Below the pieces are notes generated by a model. It was not told where the DNA came from. It was given only the letters and a program-made list of their open reading frames with translations, and ran no database searches. From contig NC_091051.1 in the NCBI RefSeq assembly GCF_963966145.1, positions 21,452,001 to 21,516,000 of the forward strand: a stretch of 64,000 bases of DNA, in the 5' to 3' direction. Positions 54,989 through 64,000 of the stretch are shown piece after piece. The translations under genes were made by a program, and so were the position numbers. The DNA comes from Tenebrio molitor. Its lineage: Eukaryota; Arthropoda; Insecta; Coleoptera; Tenebrionidae. How positions within the stretch are numbered: position 1 is the first letter of the stretch; each line of letters starts with the position of its first letter.

Positions 54989-55894
54989 TACATTCATCAC
55001 AACCTTAAGGTAAGTCCCCTTTTATTGCTGCAATGAACAAACATTATTTCTGCAGCTTTATTTGTGATACCACATCTCGATCAATCTTTAAAGGGATTTG
55101 AAATCGAGCACTGACCACCAGCTAATAAGATTAATTAATTAATTTCTGTGTAACTTTATTTATTTGTATTGGAAACATTTATAATAAATGTTAAAAATGT
55201 TTTCAGTTTGCCCTAATACGATGCGATCCAAAAGTCTTTCTATCAAGTGAGCCATGATATTATTATTATTACACCATTAAATAAAAAAATGTCAAATTAA
55301 AAAAATCAAAGGATACGGACAGGCTAATAAAACATATTTTTAGTTTTCATTTAAATACGCGCCAAATATGCTGCAGCCCAACGACATTTGTTTCCACTGT
55401 CATGGATCGCTCGGCACAAGCATTAGCATACCTTCGGACAGCAACATTGGTCTTACCGCTATATTCCCCATGTCTCTGCAATTCAGTACGACATGTCCAA
55501 GAAAGCCGAACTCTGTTCAGAATGCTTCTATTTTCACAAATTTCCTGAGCGACGTTTTGAACCTACTGAAGCGGTGCATCATCGTAAAGGTGCCACATTT
55601 TTCGTCGAATCACTAGAGGAATTTCCTGGAGTAATTCGGGCAAAACTTTAAAAATTGAAGATAACCGTCTACATCAGTGACGTGGGAAATAGAATAGACA
55701 GAGCGTAAGATACACCGCTTTGATTCCCACCTGTACATTTTTGCCCTTACCAAGATGGCCACCGATTGTATTGCTGGTTGCTGTTGCGAAAGTTTTATAA
55801 TGATGGGGATAACAAAATACAATAAAAAGATACATTAAATAAAAACGGACAAAAGCCAAATTAATTTATCGATGTTTAAAAAGTACAACCTTTG
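54989..55894. other. No feature firmly recognised
   Basis: 55368-55620 is somewhat GC-richer and has an 82-codon plus ORF beginning MLQPNDICFHCHGS. It also has interrupted minus-strand readings. Neither matches a family I can name. Confidence 0.35.
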
Positions 55895-56198
55895 TTAAAT
55901 AGTAGTTTATTTAACGAGTTTGTGTGTAAGTTGAGATTTTTTTTTGGCATGAGTGGGCCTTTAAAATGCTCGTTTCACTCGCGTTTTAAACTGGCCCACT
56001 CATGCCAAAAAAATCCCAATTTACACACGAACGAGTTGAATACAAGGCTTTTTGTTCGACGAACCCCTTAAAGGATCCACATCGCTTAAAATCTTTAAAA
56101 CTACCTTGACGTTTCGTTTCGACAAGTTGTGACATTTATCAAAATCCGTTCACGCAGGAGAGAATTCTCAAATTCTGACAGTGTCGAACAAAAAAGCT
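55895..56198. repeat. Family A repeat, most complete copy
   Basis: The head is a large palindrome: AGTTTATTTAACGAGTTTGT, GGCATGAGTGGGCCTTTAAA, then CGTTTCACTCGCGTTTTAAA, CTGGCCCACTCATGCC and CACACGAACGAGTT. The body follows (TTTTTGTTCGACGAACCCCT ... GACAGTGTCGAACAAAAAAG). Confidence 0.88.
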
Positions 56199-56779
56199 GT
56201 CTTACAGACTTACCTTTTAAATTTTTGTTGAATTGTTTGTTAAAGTAATGAAGTCTAATTTTGGTATAATTAACAATTATTTGTTTGATTAATATAAAAT
56301 TATGATTTTCCGAAAAAAATTCAAAATCTAAAATATATCTATAGGAGAAAATAAGTTAGAGGGTAAAGTAGCAAAAACAACATTACAGATCCTTGTAATG
56401 ACATTATCTATGGAAGGGTTATTGTTCTTTTTTGCAATTTTTAACATAACACGTGCTAGTCATCTTCAAAAAGTATGAGTTTTATAATTATATGAAAGCA
56501 AACAAATAGGTCCTTTTTGTTAATATAAAAACAACAGATACGATACCTCTGCAACCCGCGCAACCTCGCGCGCAACTGACGCAAATGTTAGGCAAATACA
56601 GAACAGATTTGCTATTATTGCTGCATAACTTGCCCTTACTTAGAACGTTGCATATAGGAATCAACGCTTTACATGGTGATGCTCCGTCTATTCTATTTCC
56701 CACGTCACTGGTCTACATTCAAACGGTAAAACATAGGGATTTTCAACAATACCAACCCAACCCACACGTTAATTGAAAA
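56199..56779. other. No feature recognised
   Basis: Includes a short CpG-rich patch (CGCGCAACCTCGCGCGCAAC at about 56557). Small overlapping ORFs only. Confidence 0.35.
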
Positions 56780-57311
56780 ATGACTGCTGGAAGTGACGCT
56801 CTTCGATTTCGTGAGGAATATCTTCTTCTGCAACTAAAATGCGATCTCATTGGCGGCCAAGATCGCGCTTATTCATTCGCGAAGATGTTAGACAATATTT
56901 ACAAAAGTTCGTGCATTGGGAAGTATCCTTTGAGGCAACCTTTTACCGTAGATTTGCCGTGCTAACTCTGTGTGTCCACGAGCTTCGCCATAGATCAAAA
57001 ATAATATCGGTTTTCTCCAGATTGGATTGGCGAAAGACATTTGTGATATAAATTAAGGTTAAGATTGATGTTCTTGTCAAAATGACTTAATTCTGAATTA
57101 AATGCCAACAAAAAAAGTCTACTATGATTTATTTTTGACCCATTTTTTCATAAAATTCAGTAGGTAGCTCCCAAACTTTTTTCGAAAAACGTTTAGCCCC
57201 TTTTTCTCGAAAAATATCAGCATTTGTATAAGGCATTATTGGCTCAATCGTTACCTTTTATGGGGTTCTATCACAGGTTAAAATATCTGCACAACCTTCA
57301 AAGTCACTCTG
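56780..57311 (-). pseudogene. Mariner-like transposase N-terminal relic with 5' terminus
   Basis: On the minus strand from about 56994 the sequence (MAKLVDTQS, stop, HGKSTVKGCLKGYF) parallels 6756-6680 and decays further. The 5' flank ends at 57311 with the inverted terminus CAGAGTGACTTTGAAGGTTG and TA, the family also seen at 17668 and 25860. This connects those orphan ends to the transposase relic at 6420-6960. Confidence 0.65.
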
Positions 57312-57315
57312 TATA

Positions 57316-59701
57316 CAGGTGTCCCAAAAATGGCGTACTAACGGTGCATTACAGTGTAGAAGAGATTACCGTAAACGTCAAAAAAATGTTAAAAAAATTC
57401 TATTGAACTTATTTGCTGATTTGGCTGTCTTTGAAAGTGGCACTGAACACGTCAATTATTTTGAAATATATGTATGAAATTGTCATGACAGCTACCTCTA
57501 ATCGTACATATTATCACAAAGTACAAGATCACTCGCTACCAATATTTAATCCTGCATAATAGAGAATTTAGAAGTTTTGGAAATCGAAAAAAATATTTTA
57601 AATCCACTACGGTAACATTGCAAGGTAATGACTAATGATGTACGAATATATTGGGATGAACCAAGTGGGTAATTCAAAATTCCCACCAAGCGGCCATCTC
57701 ATTTTTTTTCTCTACCAACATACGCAATGAAAATAAAACCCGCGAAATTCAAAAATGGCCAAGAGCGCGTGATCGTACCTCGTTAATTTCCCTATGTTGT
57801 GTTTTTTTTATATACAAATTAAACATTACCAGATTCGTTCCAACAGGGTTTGTGAACCACACAGAAGAGAGCAAATAAAACAACACAATAATTAAAACCA
57901 GCTATTTATTCAAAGTTATGATTTTTGTTTACGCCGGGATTAATGAATAATAAACGTCTCGGGAGAGGACACCCAAGTCTCCCCAAATGTGAGAAGACTA
58001 CTCATTTAGAACTCTAGGAAAATGGTGGGCTGTGGCCATTCCCCTAGACCCCCGAATGAGGCTCCGCTAAAAACCTCTCCTGAAAATACGAACAAATCCG
58101 AAGTGACCACGTGAACGGAACAGTTATTGCAAGTTGAGCAAACCTGATTTCATAAACAACACAATTCAAAATTCAGAAAAAAACAGAAGGGTCATGTACA
58201 TTACAAACAAAACAGTTACTTCGGACCGTTCGAGTGGGAACGGGCACTAGACGAGAACTTTAGCATGTTTTTTTTAAAGCTAATTTACAATGGCCGCAGA
58301 TACGCTTTAGAAGGAGCGAGTGGCTTTGTGTGGTCCGGTGGTCTGTGGCACCTATCCTTACGACTTTAACATTTCCCGCCTACCCGTGATTTAGTGCTAA
58401 GGGGAAAAGTCCTAACTGCTTTACGTTAAGTCAACAAATTGAGGTACTCTAAGTTCATCGGTTGAAGTGAACATGACTTTTCCAAAGCAAAAGAAAAACA
58501 AAACGCGCTTGTCAGGCTACACAGACTCAGGGAAAATAGACCTGATCACATTTCCGGAAGTGTGCCATGGAGCTCGGGTATAACCCAGCATTCAACAAGT
58601 CCTGCTAAGCGTTAGGTTTTTGGGTCTCCCTTGGGGTGCAAATTTTATGAGGGCCGCGAGGTCGTGTTCAACGCTTGGAGGTTAGAGGAAACAAAACCCC
58701 TCAAACAGAGAAAGACCCTCGCGGTAAGGTCAAGAATTTACATTTACAGCAAACTGGAAAAAGCAAAAAAAAAGAAAAAAAAAGCAGTCCGGTCGACCCT
58801 AGCTTATTAGAGCCGGTTCATCGACAAGGGGGGCGCCCTGAATAATATGGAGGGCGCCCCGGGACTAAGCGGTGGAAATAACTAAATGTAGTAGATCCCT
58901 AGCTAAGGAAAGACCCACGGAGACACCTGAAATATAAACACATTTGGTTGTTACCGAGATGGAAAGTGGAAACTTTGAAATTTTGATTAAAGTGTTGAAC
59001 AATAAGTAGGTACTTATCACACTTATCACTCGGAATAATTAAAAGGGGATCAAAAATGAGGGAGTGCGCTTATAAAAAGTGAAAGCCACAGACCCACGCT
59101 AAAACTTGGTGCCCTTTTTCTTTTAGGAACGTTAGTGAATTGTTACACCTGAGTTTACAAAAAAACGTGATCCGTACGATTTTATAAAATTTGCAAAGCT
59201 AGAACCAAGCTGCCTTACGCTCCTTCGCAAGCTTATAAATGTTAAAAACGTAATACATGGGGATGGTCGAGATAATTGTGGATTTTGTAAAATACGGTGG
59301 AAACGTCACAAACCCACGTGCGACCCATTTGTGTCTTATTATTGTTAAACTACATGTCGCGCGAACCAGAAATAATTTTAGTACCCCAAACACATACCTA
59401 GTTCAAAAACAGAAGCTGGACAGCTACATTTAGCACAGTTCAATAAAAAAAAAAAACAACTAAAATCACACAATTAGAACACAGAAAAATAATACACAGT
59501 ACTTCTGCACTCCAGACAAAAGTGTCCAAAAAAAAACATGGCCGTTCATCCCCCGGTTTACATTGTATTACCGTTAATAATAATAATAAAAACAATTAAT
59601 TTTTTTTGTCGGAAACATTTTTTCCATATTTTTTTTCATGTACATTTAAGCATTCTCGATAAGGTAGTAAGTAGTTTGTACGCCAATTTTGGGACAGCCT
59701 G
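57316..59701. mobile_element. MITE family G, copy 2, split by a 1.9-kb insertion
   Basis: 57316-57648 and 59561-59701 together reproduce 18129-18588 in inverted orientation, with ends CAGGTGTCCCAAAAATGGCG and inverted CAGGCTGTCCCAAAATTGGC and TA flanks. The break falls at GATGTACGA / TACATT. It starts four bases (TATA) from the end of the mariner relic at 57311. Confidence 0.85.
57649..59560. mobile_element. Unclassified 1.9-kb insertion
   Basis: Its limits come from comparing the split MITE with its intact copy. It is more GC-rich than the surroundings and has no long ORF. GGGATGAAC near the left end and GTTCATCCC near the right, each followed inward by GGCCAT and a T-run, may be short inverted ends, but with a 35-bp offset. 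Features inside: a 10-bp GC stem-loop GGGGCGCCCT / AGGGCGCCCC (58830-58860) and A-runs near 58760. The target duplication is ambiguous (possibly TA). A solo LTR, a non-autonomous DNA transposon or captured DNA are all possible. Confidence 0.55.
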
Positions 59702-60203
59702 TACAATTAATCTTTTTTTGAATTTTACGGACTAGTTTATAAAAAGAGAAATAAATATATATTTAAATCGAATTAAATTTTAATGCATGATTTACCCATG
59801 AATCCGAAACTTCGATTGGTTCAATCTGATCACGTGTTCAGTTAATCTCGCATTTGATTACCATTAACTTAATTTCTCTTGTGTAAACTGGCCCTATGTG
59901 TTCTATTAACCGTTTAATGAGTTATTTATCCTTAAAAGAAATCGTAATAAAAATATAAGTAACCAAATCTTTTTTCACAATACATATTTCCTTCTTAACG
60001 AGATTCGCTTTTGTTCTAAGTGGATAAACATAATTATTTTGTACAGATGAGATGAAAGAAAACAGGCCTTTACATAGACATACAAAAATGCAGTAAAAAA
60101 TGTATTCATATAATAAAGCAATTTGCAAAAATTGAAATGTGATGAGGTAGTCAATTTCTTTTACCACGAAACATACAGGTACCTATTCTAATTTAGATGT
60201 ATT
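59702..60203. other. 3' flank of the lipase gene
   Basis: AT-rich sequence downstream of the minus-strand lipase. No ORF is supported. I did not fix a polyadenylation site. Confidence 0.4.
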
Positions 60204-61749
60204 TTATATTTTTTCTAAAAGCTGTTTAATTTTATTAAACACTTTTTCCTTTCGATGTATCCCATAATGGAAATCCACATGATTAATTCCTGTCACCATT
60301 AGTTTTCCGTAAATTTTAGCTCTTGGATTTAATTTATTATATAAAAGTTCCACGTCCTGGAACAGAACAAGATGTTGAGTAATAATTTTAATTATAAAAA
60401 CAGTTAGACATACATCAGGTGTGGCAATAGAATCTTCTTTACTGTAAATTAAATATGTTGGAACTATTATTTTGTCAATTGGATATTCTGGTGGTATTAT
60501 TATATTATATAATTTTTTATTCATTATAATTCCATAGTCGTACATTTGAAAGCGCCCTGCATTGAATTGTTGGACATAATGGTAAAAAATTTTCCACGGG
60601 TAGCTCCTAGGATGTTGGGAAATTGACAAATTGATAAGAGCCTACAACAGTTATCATTAATTTACGTAAAATGCTGAATAGTATTTGAAAAACCGGATCA
60701 AACTCTTGGGGGTTCCATCCTTGCCATACAGATAGTATTATAGATGCAAAGTATTTAAATGGTAAATGCAATGTAAACAGTCTTAAAAACTTCATCAAAT
60801 TAGAATCATATTCTTGGAGATGTGTTATGTGCAATAATTTATTAATCATCTAAAAAATTTAAAATAATATGTTTCAAGATACACTTCGATATTCTACCTT
60901 TAAAAGAGGTGTTATCGGGGCGAGATACTTTACAGGAGATTTTACATGTTTTAAGTAGCACACAGGACTCATGCTGATGAAAACTTTGACAGAATTTAAT
61001 GCTTCTTCGGGACGTAGTGAAGCATAAATCAAAGAAGAAGTGGTCGACATTGAATGTGAAATAAATATAACCGTCTGATTAGTTTTTGTTTTAACAAAAT
61101 CGATTATCGTCTTGTAATCGTATAAACCAATTTCATGAAAACTGAAACAAATCTATACACTTGAAATATTTCAATAGTTAGCGTACCTAAAATCCCAATA
61201 TCTTGCATCTGATGTAGTTAAGTTAACGTGATTACGTGAAAAATATGTACCTCGATGGTTCGGTAGCCAAATGTCGTATCCCTGATGCCACAACATGAAA
61301 GCTGAAAGTGAAAGTTTTAATAGGGTAATTAAATTAATATGACAGGATAATACCTAAAGATTCGTTGCTTTGACCAACCCACACAATCGAATCAGTGGTC
61401 ACGGGATGTTGTAAAATAATTACCCCTTTTGGATTTTTCTTCGGGATTCGGAATATAGTCAAAATGTAACCATCTTCAGTTGTTACGCTGTAAGTTTCAC
61501 TATGTCCAATATGTCTTTTTATTAATTCCGTCTAAATAATACATTAATTAAAAATTGTATTTAATTATGTATAAGATTTATTATTTAACTTACAGTTTGT
61601 GCAAATAATTCTGGGCTGTAAAAACAATTTTTACTACTATTTATAAAATAGTAGTCAATATAAGTCTTGCAGACGTTGTTAGAAGAACTATTGGAAAGAG
61701 TTTTAGGAATAAAAATTATCACCACACTTAACATGTACTTTATTAACAT
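60204..61749 (-). CDS. Secreted acid lipase (gastric/lysosomal lipase family), 7 exons
   Basis: Exons: 61594-61749, 61354-61531, 61187-61301, 60898-61141, 60694-60849, 60414-60641, 60204-60356. They total 1230 nt, 409 residues, with all phases consistent. Introns are 62, 52, 45, 48, 52 and 57 nt. All are GT-AG, and intron 5 has a weak donor (CCG|GTTTTT). The start MLIKYMLSVVIIFIP is a signal peptide. Family blocks follow in order: ELIKRHIGHSETYSVTTEDG, LQHPVTTDSIVWV, GYDIWLPNHRGTYFSRNH, YWDFSFHEIGLYD, the nucleophile segment FISHSMS (Ser180), GRFQMYDYG, YSKEDSIA (Asp353) and NHVDFHYG (His385). The family hydrolyses neutral lipids, usually in the gut lumen or lysosome. The usual GxSxG is SHSMS here: both glycines are Ser but the triad is kept. 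The length matches the family (about 400). No intact gene neighbours it. Confidence 0.92.
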
Positions 61750-62284
61750 TATAAGAAATGAAGCAAAACTTCATCTGGAACAATTAGCACTAAGTACATT
61801 GTCTGTGTTAAGTTGAGTGAATGTCTATTAAATTCCTTTTGCTTCATTTTATTTCTAACCTTGATATTGTGTTTTTGCTGGAGGAATGTACTCCTATTTA
61901 GTTGAAATAGAAGTAAAAGTAATAACAACATCAGCGCAAAAACACAAATACTACTTGTGGGCGGGGTTGAGTAAAATGAACATTTATTAAAATTTCATCA
62001 CAGCTGATAAACATTTCTGTAGGTATGCGTCACAATTCAAACCAGTCCTAGACTGTGTAACAAATTTTTTTTTGTTGTTGTTTAAATAAATCCAAATTAA
62101 ATTATTTGTTGTTTAATCTGACCAACATTTATAACAATCCAATTAAGAACAAGTACCGGCTGATTTCCAACCACGTTAAATAATTTCATCTATCCAACAC
62201 CTGTTAGTTTGTTATTATAAAGCTAAAATTACACCGATTTTAAACCAATAAATTGTGTCATAAGTAACTCACTAGTGAAACAAA
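61750..62284. other. 5' flank of the lipase gene
   Basis: Presumed promoter region; no clear TATA box or initiator could be placed. No ORF is supported. Confidence 0.4.
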
Positions 62285-62460
62285 AATTTCACATTAAGAT
62301 AAGCAGTTATTTAAAACTGAATCATGAACATTATCAAGAAAAATTTCGGATTGTTTATTAATTTTTTCATTTTTGAGTATTGCACATGTGCAATATCCCC
62401 GGGTATTGCACATGTGCAGGATACTCGCTGATATTCGTCCTTTGTTAGGTGATTTCTTTA
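62285..62460. repeat. Repeat shared with 38835-39005
   Basis: AAGATAAGCAGTTATTTAAA and ACTGAATCATGAACAT match 38850-38885. It ends with two palindromes TATTGCACATGTGCA on either side of CCCCGGG, whereas the other copy has one. Confidence 0.75.
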
Positions 62461-62496
62461 ATATGCATTAATATTGGTTTATCCACAACCGATATA

Positions 62497-63841
62497 CACG
62501 GTGTCCCAGAACTCGCGCCCCAAAGAAAAAAGGAGAAATCTTCATAAAAGGACAAATAAATAATCTCAATGAAAATTTTTTCTATCTTGAACGGTATTCA
62601 AGAAAAGAACAGTTTAATTCGACCAATCAAAGCATTTTAAGCCATCCAGGTCTATTTCCCGTAATTGTTGCTAGGTTGCATATTTTATTACGTTTTCAAT
62701 AAACCGACTTTTGAGAAACGTCAGTGTCAAAATTTCATTCAAATCACTTCAAAGCGCTTTAGTACCGCCGTCGTGGTCAACCGTGCTCATTCATCATGTA
62801 TTCTGCAGCGGATTATGTGGAAATGTTGATAATTTACGGAGAATGTGGAAATGAAGTAAATCCACATGCTCTATTTTCAAGAGCATTTCAGCAACGATTT
62901 TATATAAATTTGTGGGTTGGTCTATTAGGGAATCGTGTGGTATGTCTTCAATAGAAATTAGTTTACATGTCAGCTAACTTCCCTCTTTAGGTAGGATCTT
63001 TTGAATTTCCTGCACGGTAAGCGCAAGACATTCACCCAGAATTTTGAATGGAGAATTTTTGAACGCAGAATATCTCAATTTGCTTGAAGACATTCCACTT
63101 TTTTTTTGTGCTATCGGCTAGTTTCAACACGACGGCGCACTACCACACTTCAGTCGACAAGTTCGAGAAATTTTGCATCAACAGTATCCTCATCGTTTGA
63201 TAAGTTGTGGTGGTCCACGACACTGGCCTGTGCGGTCCTATTGCCTTATTGCTACAGAAGAACAATTCAGGAGTTGCGTTCAGGAAGCTTTTGCCACAAT
63301 TACTCCTGAAATGGTTACGAATTCTAACCTGAATCTTTTGCGACTGGCACGATTATGCTTGCAAATGAATGGTGGCCACTTTGAGCACTTCCTCTGATTG
63401 TATTTATTTTTCGTTTCATAATCCCTTTTGGCTTGTGTTATACCTTTTCTTCCTGTTTTGTACGGTAAGCCCACGTGCATTAGAATAAACAAGGTTGTTT
63501 TCAGAACCGCTATTTGTTGTTTTATTTAAAAAAATAAAAATAGATTTATGCGATCGATGGCGAGTGTGACATCTTGAATGACATCTGCCTTAACCTAACA
63601 TGTTGATGTTGACATTTTAGCGGACATGTCATTCTGACATTATTTAATTGTGACAATTTACAAACTTAGCAACCGATTTTATTCACATTAACACCTCAGA
63701 GTTCCCTTTCTGGAATTGGTGGATCTTAGATGTCTCACAATTCTCTTATGTAAGCCATTAATTGTTCTTCGTTTGCATTTTTGGAATCGAGATTGTGGTC
63801 GGCATTTGTCTGTTTTCTCTGGGGCGCGAGTTCTGAGACTG
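62497..63841 (+). mobile_element. Internally deleted DD41D mariner-like transposon
   Basis: TA-flanked, 1345 bp. Ends CACGGTGTCCCAGAACTCGC and inverted CAGTCTCAGAACTCGCGCCC both continue to CCCAxAGAAAA. It contains the transposase pseudogene 62796-63397. Confidence 0.88.
62796..63397 (+). pseudogene. DD41D mariner-like transposase, deleted and intron-containing
   Basis: MYSAADYVEMLIIYGECGNE joins directly to VNPHALFSRAFQQRF, so the HTH and first catalytic Asp are deleted. VGLLGNRV is followed by a 51-nt GT-AG interval (62940-62990, with in-frame stop), then VGSFEFPA. A 23-nt interval (63017-63039, GTAAGC...CCCAG) next interrupts the frame; without it the sequence reads on as ILNGEFLNAEYLNLLEDIPL. 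TAG replaces Trp before FQHDGALPHF. A second deletion removes the third Asp after RHWPVRS, and the C-terminus ends NGGHFEHFL. It is a relative of the transposase at 51792, not a recent copy. Confidence 0.85.
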
Positions 63842-64000
63842 TATTATGAGGTCATAATTCTACTGTTTTGAGACGTCTTATGGGATTAATAAAACACTAA
63901 TGTCTTATAAGACACCACCACGTGGTACTAGCTAGATGAGACAACTGCAAATGCCTTTCAGTCAAAAAACGACTTCTTTGTATGATGAAACTCGGCTTCA
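63842..64000. other. No feature recognised
   Basis: A short stretch to the window edge with GTCTTATAAGAC (about 63901), a small palindrome. Confidence 0.35.

Noticed and set aside
55368..55822. ORFs as a mariner transposase C-terminus
   Set aside because: Some residues (RSILNRVRLSW) suggested it, but no catalytic or terminal motif supports it.
56540..56590. CpG-island promoter
   Set aside because: Only about 50 bp of CG-rich sequence with no adjacent first exon.
57649..59560. Solo LTR
   Set aside because: TG and CA can be found near the ends, but the flanking bases do not form a duplication matching the empty site, so the class is left open.
60630..60700. Frameshift in the lipase gene
   Set aside because: The apparent +1 shift disappears if a 52-nt phase 0 intron (60642-60693) is removed. 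The joined sequence aligns with the family and the total length is normal.

Overview
This is an AT-rich stretch of animal nuclear DNA, most likely from an insect. It has spliceosomal introns of 45-62 nt, an insect-type acid lipase gene, a tRNA-derived SINE, a CR1/Jockey-type non-LTR retrotransposon and a very high load of Tc1/mariner-superfamily transposons and MITEs flanked by TA. A beetle would fit this repeat landscape, but the sequence alone does not prove the order. There are no bacterial operons, rRNA genes or CRISPR arrays.

Host genes are few. The one complete gene is a seven-exon acid lipase (60204-61749, minus). I resolved it by splice sites into a 409-residue secreted protein with its Ser/Asp/His triad and an unusual nucleophile elbow (SHSMS in place of GxSxG). 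A 194-bp internal exon of a single-pass membrane protein sits at 12487-12680 (minus). Weaker host-like candidates are a terminal exon at 37663-37730, a Myb/SANT-like ORF at 37090-37305 and two possible exons at 5504-5552 and 39540-39646.

Layout. 1-3420: 5' part of a non-LTR retrotransposon on the minus strand (PHD-finger and zinc-knuckle ORF1, then an endonuclease-RT ORF cut by the window edge). 3430-12480: MITEs, including two with 8-bp target duplications, mariner-like transposase remnants and a dimeric tRNA-derived SINE. 12840-22310: long-inverted-repeat mariner derivatives, a hAT transposase remnant and palindromic repeats. 22351-24412: a 2-kb non-coding TIR element with nested elements. 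25460-31490: MITEs and a large inverted pair. 31772-34194: a Tc1-like transposon holding a MITE that holds another MITE. 35590-37038: a second Tc1-like relic with a perfect 56-bp palindrome. 37767-46443: MITEs and transposase fragments. 46590-49475: a foldback repeat split by a 2.4-kb solo-LTR-like insertion. 50640-53646: palindromes, then a DD41D mariner-like transposon. 56780-59701: a mariner relic abutting a MITE split by a 1.9-kb unclassified insertion. 60204-61749: lipase. 62497-63841: a second, internally deleted DD41D transposon.

The points most worth following are the short intron at the same position and phase in both DD41D transposases, the retrotransposon whose zinc-knuckle and endonuclease frames are separated only by one UAG with no start codon before the endonuclease motif, the unclassified 1.9-kb insertion, and the many long palindromes that could make hairpin RNA.
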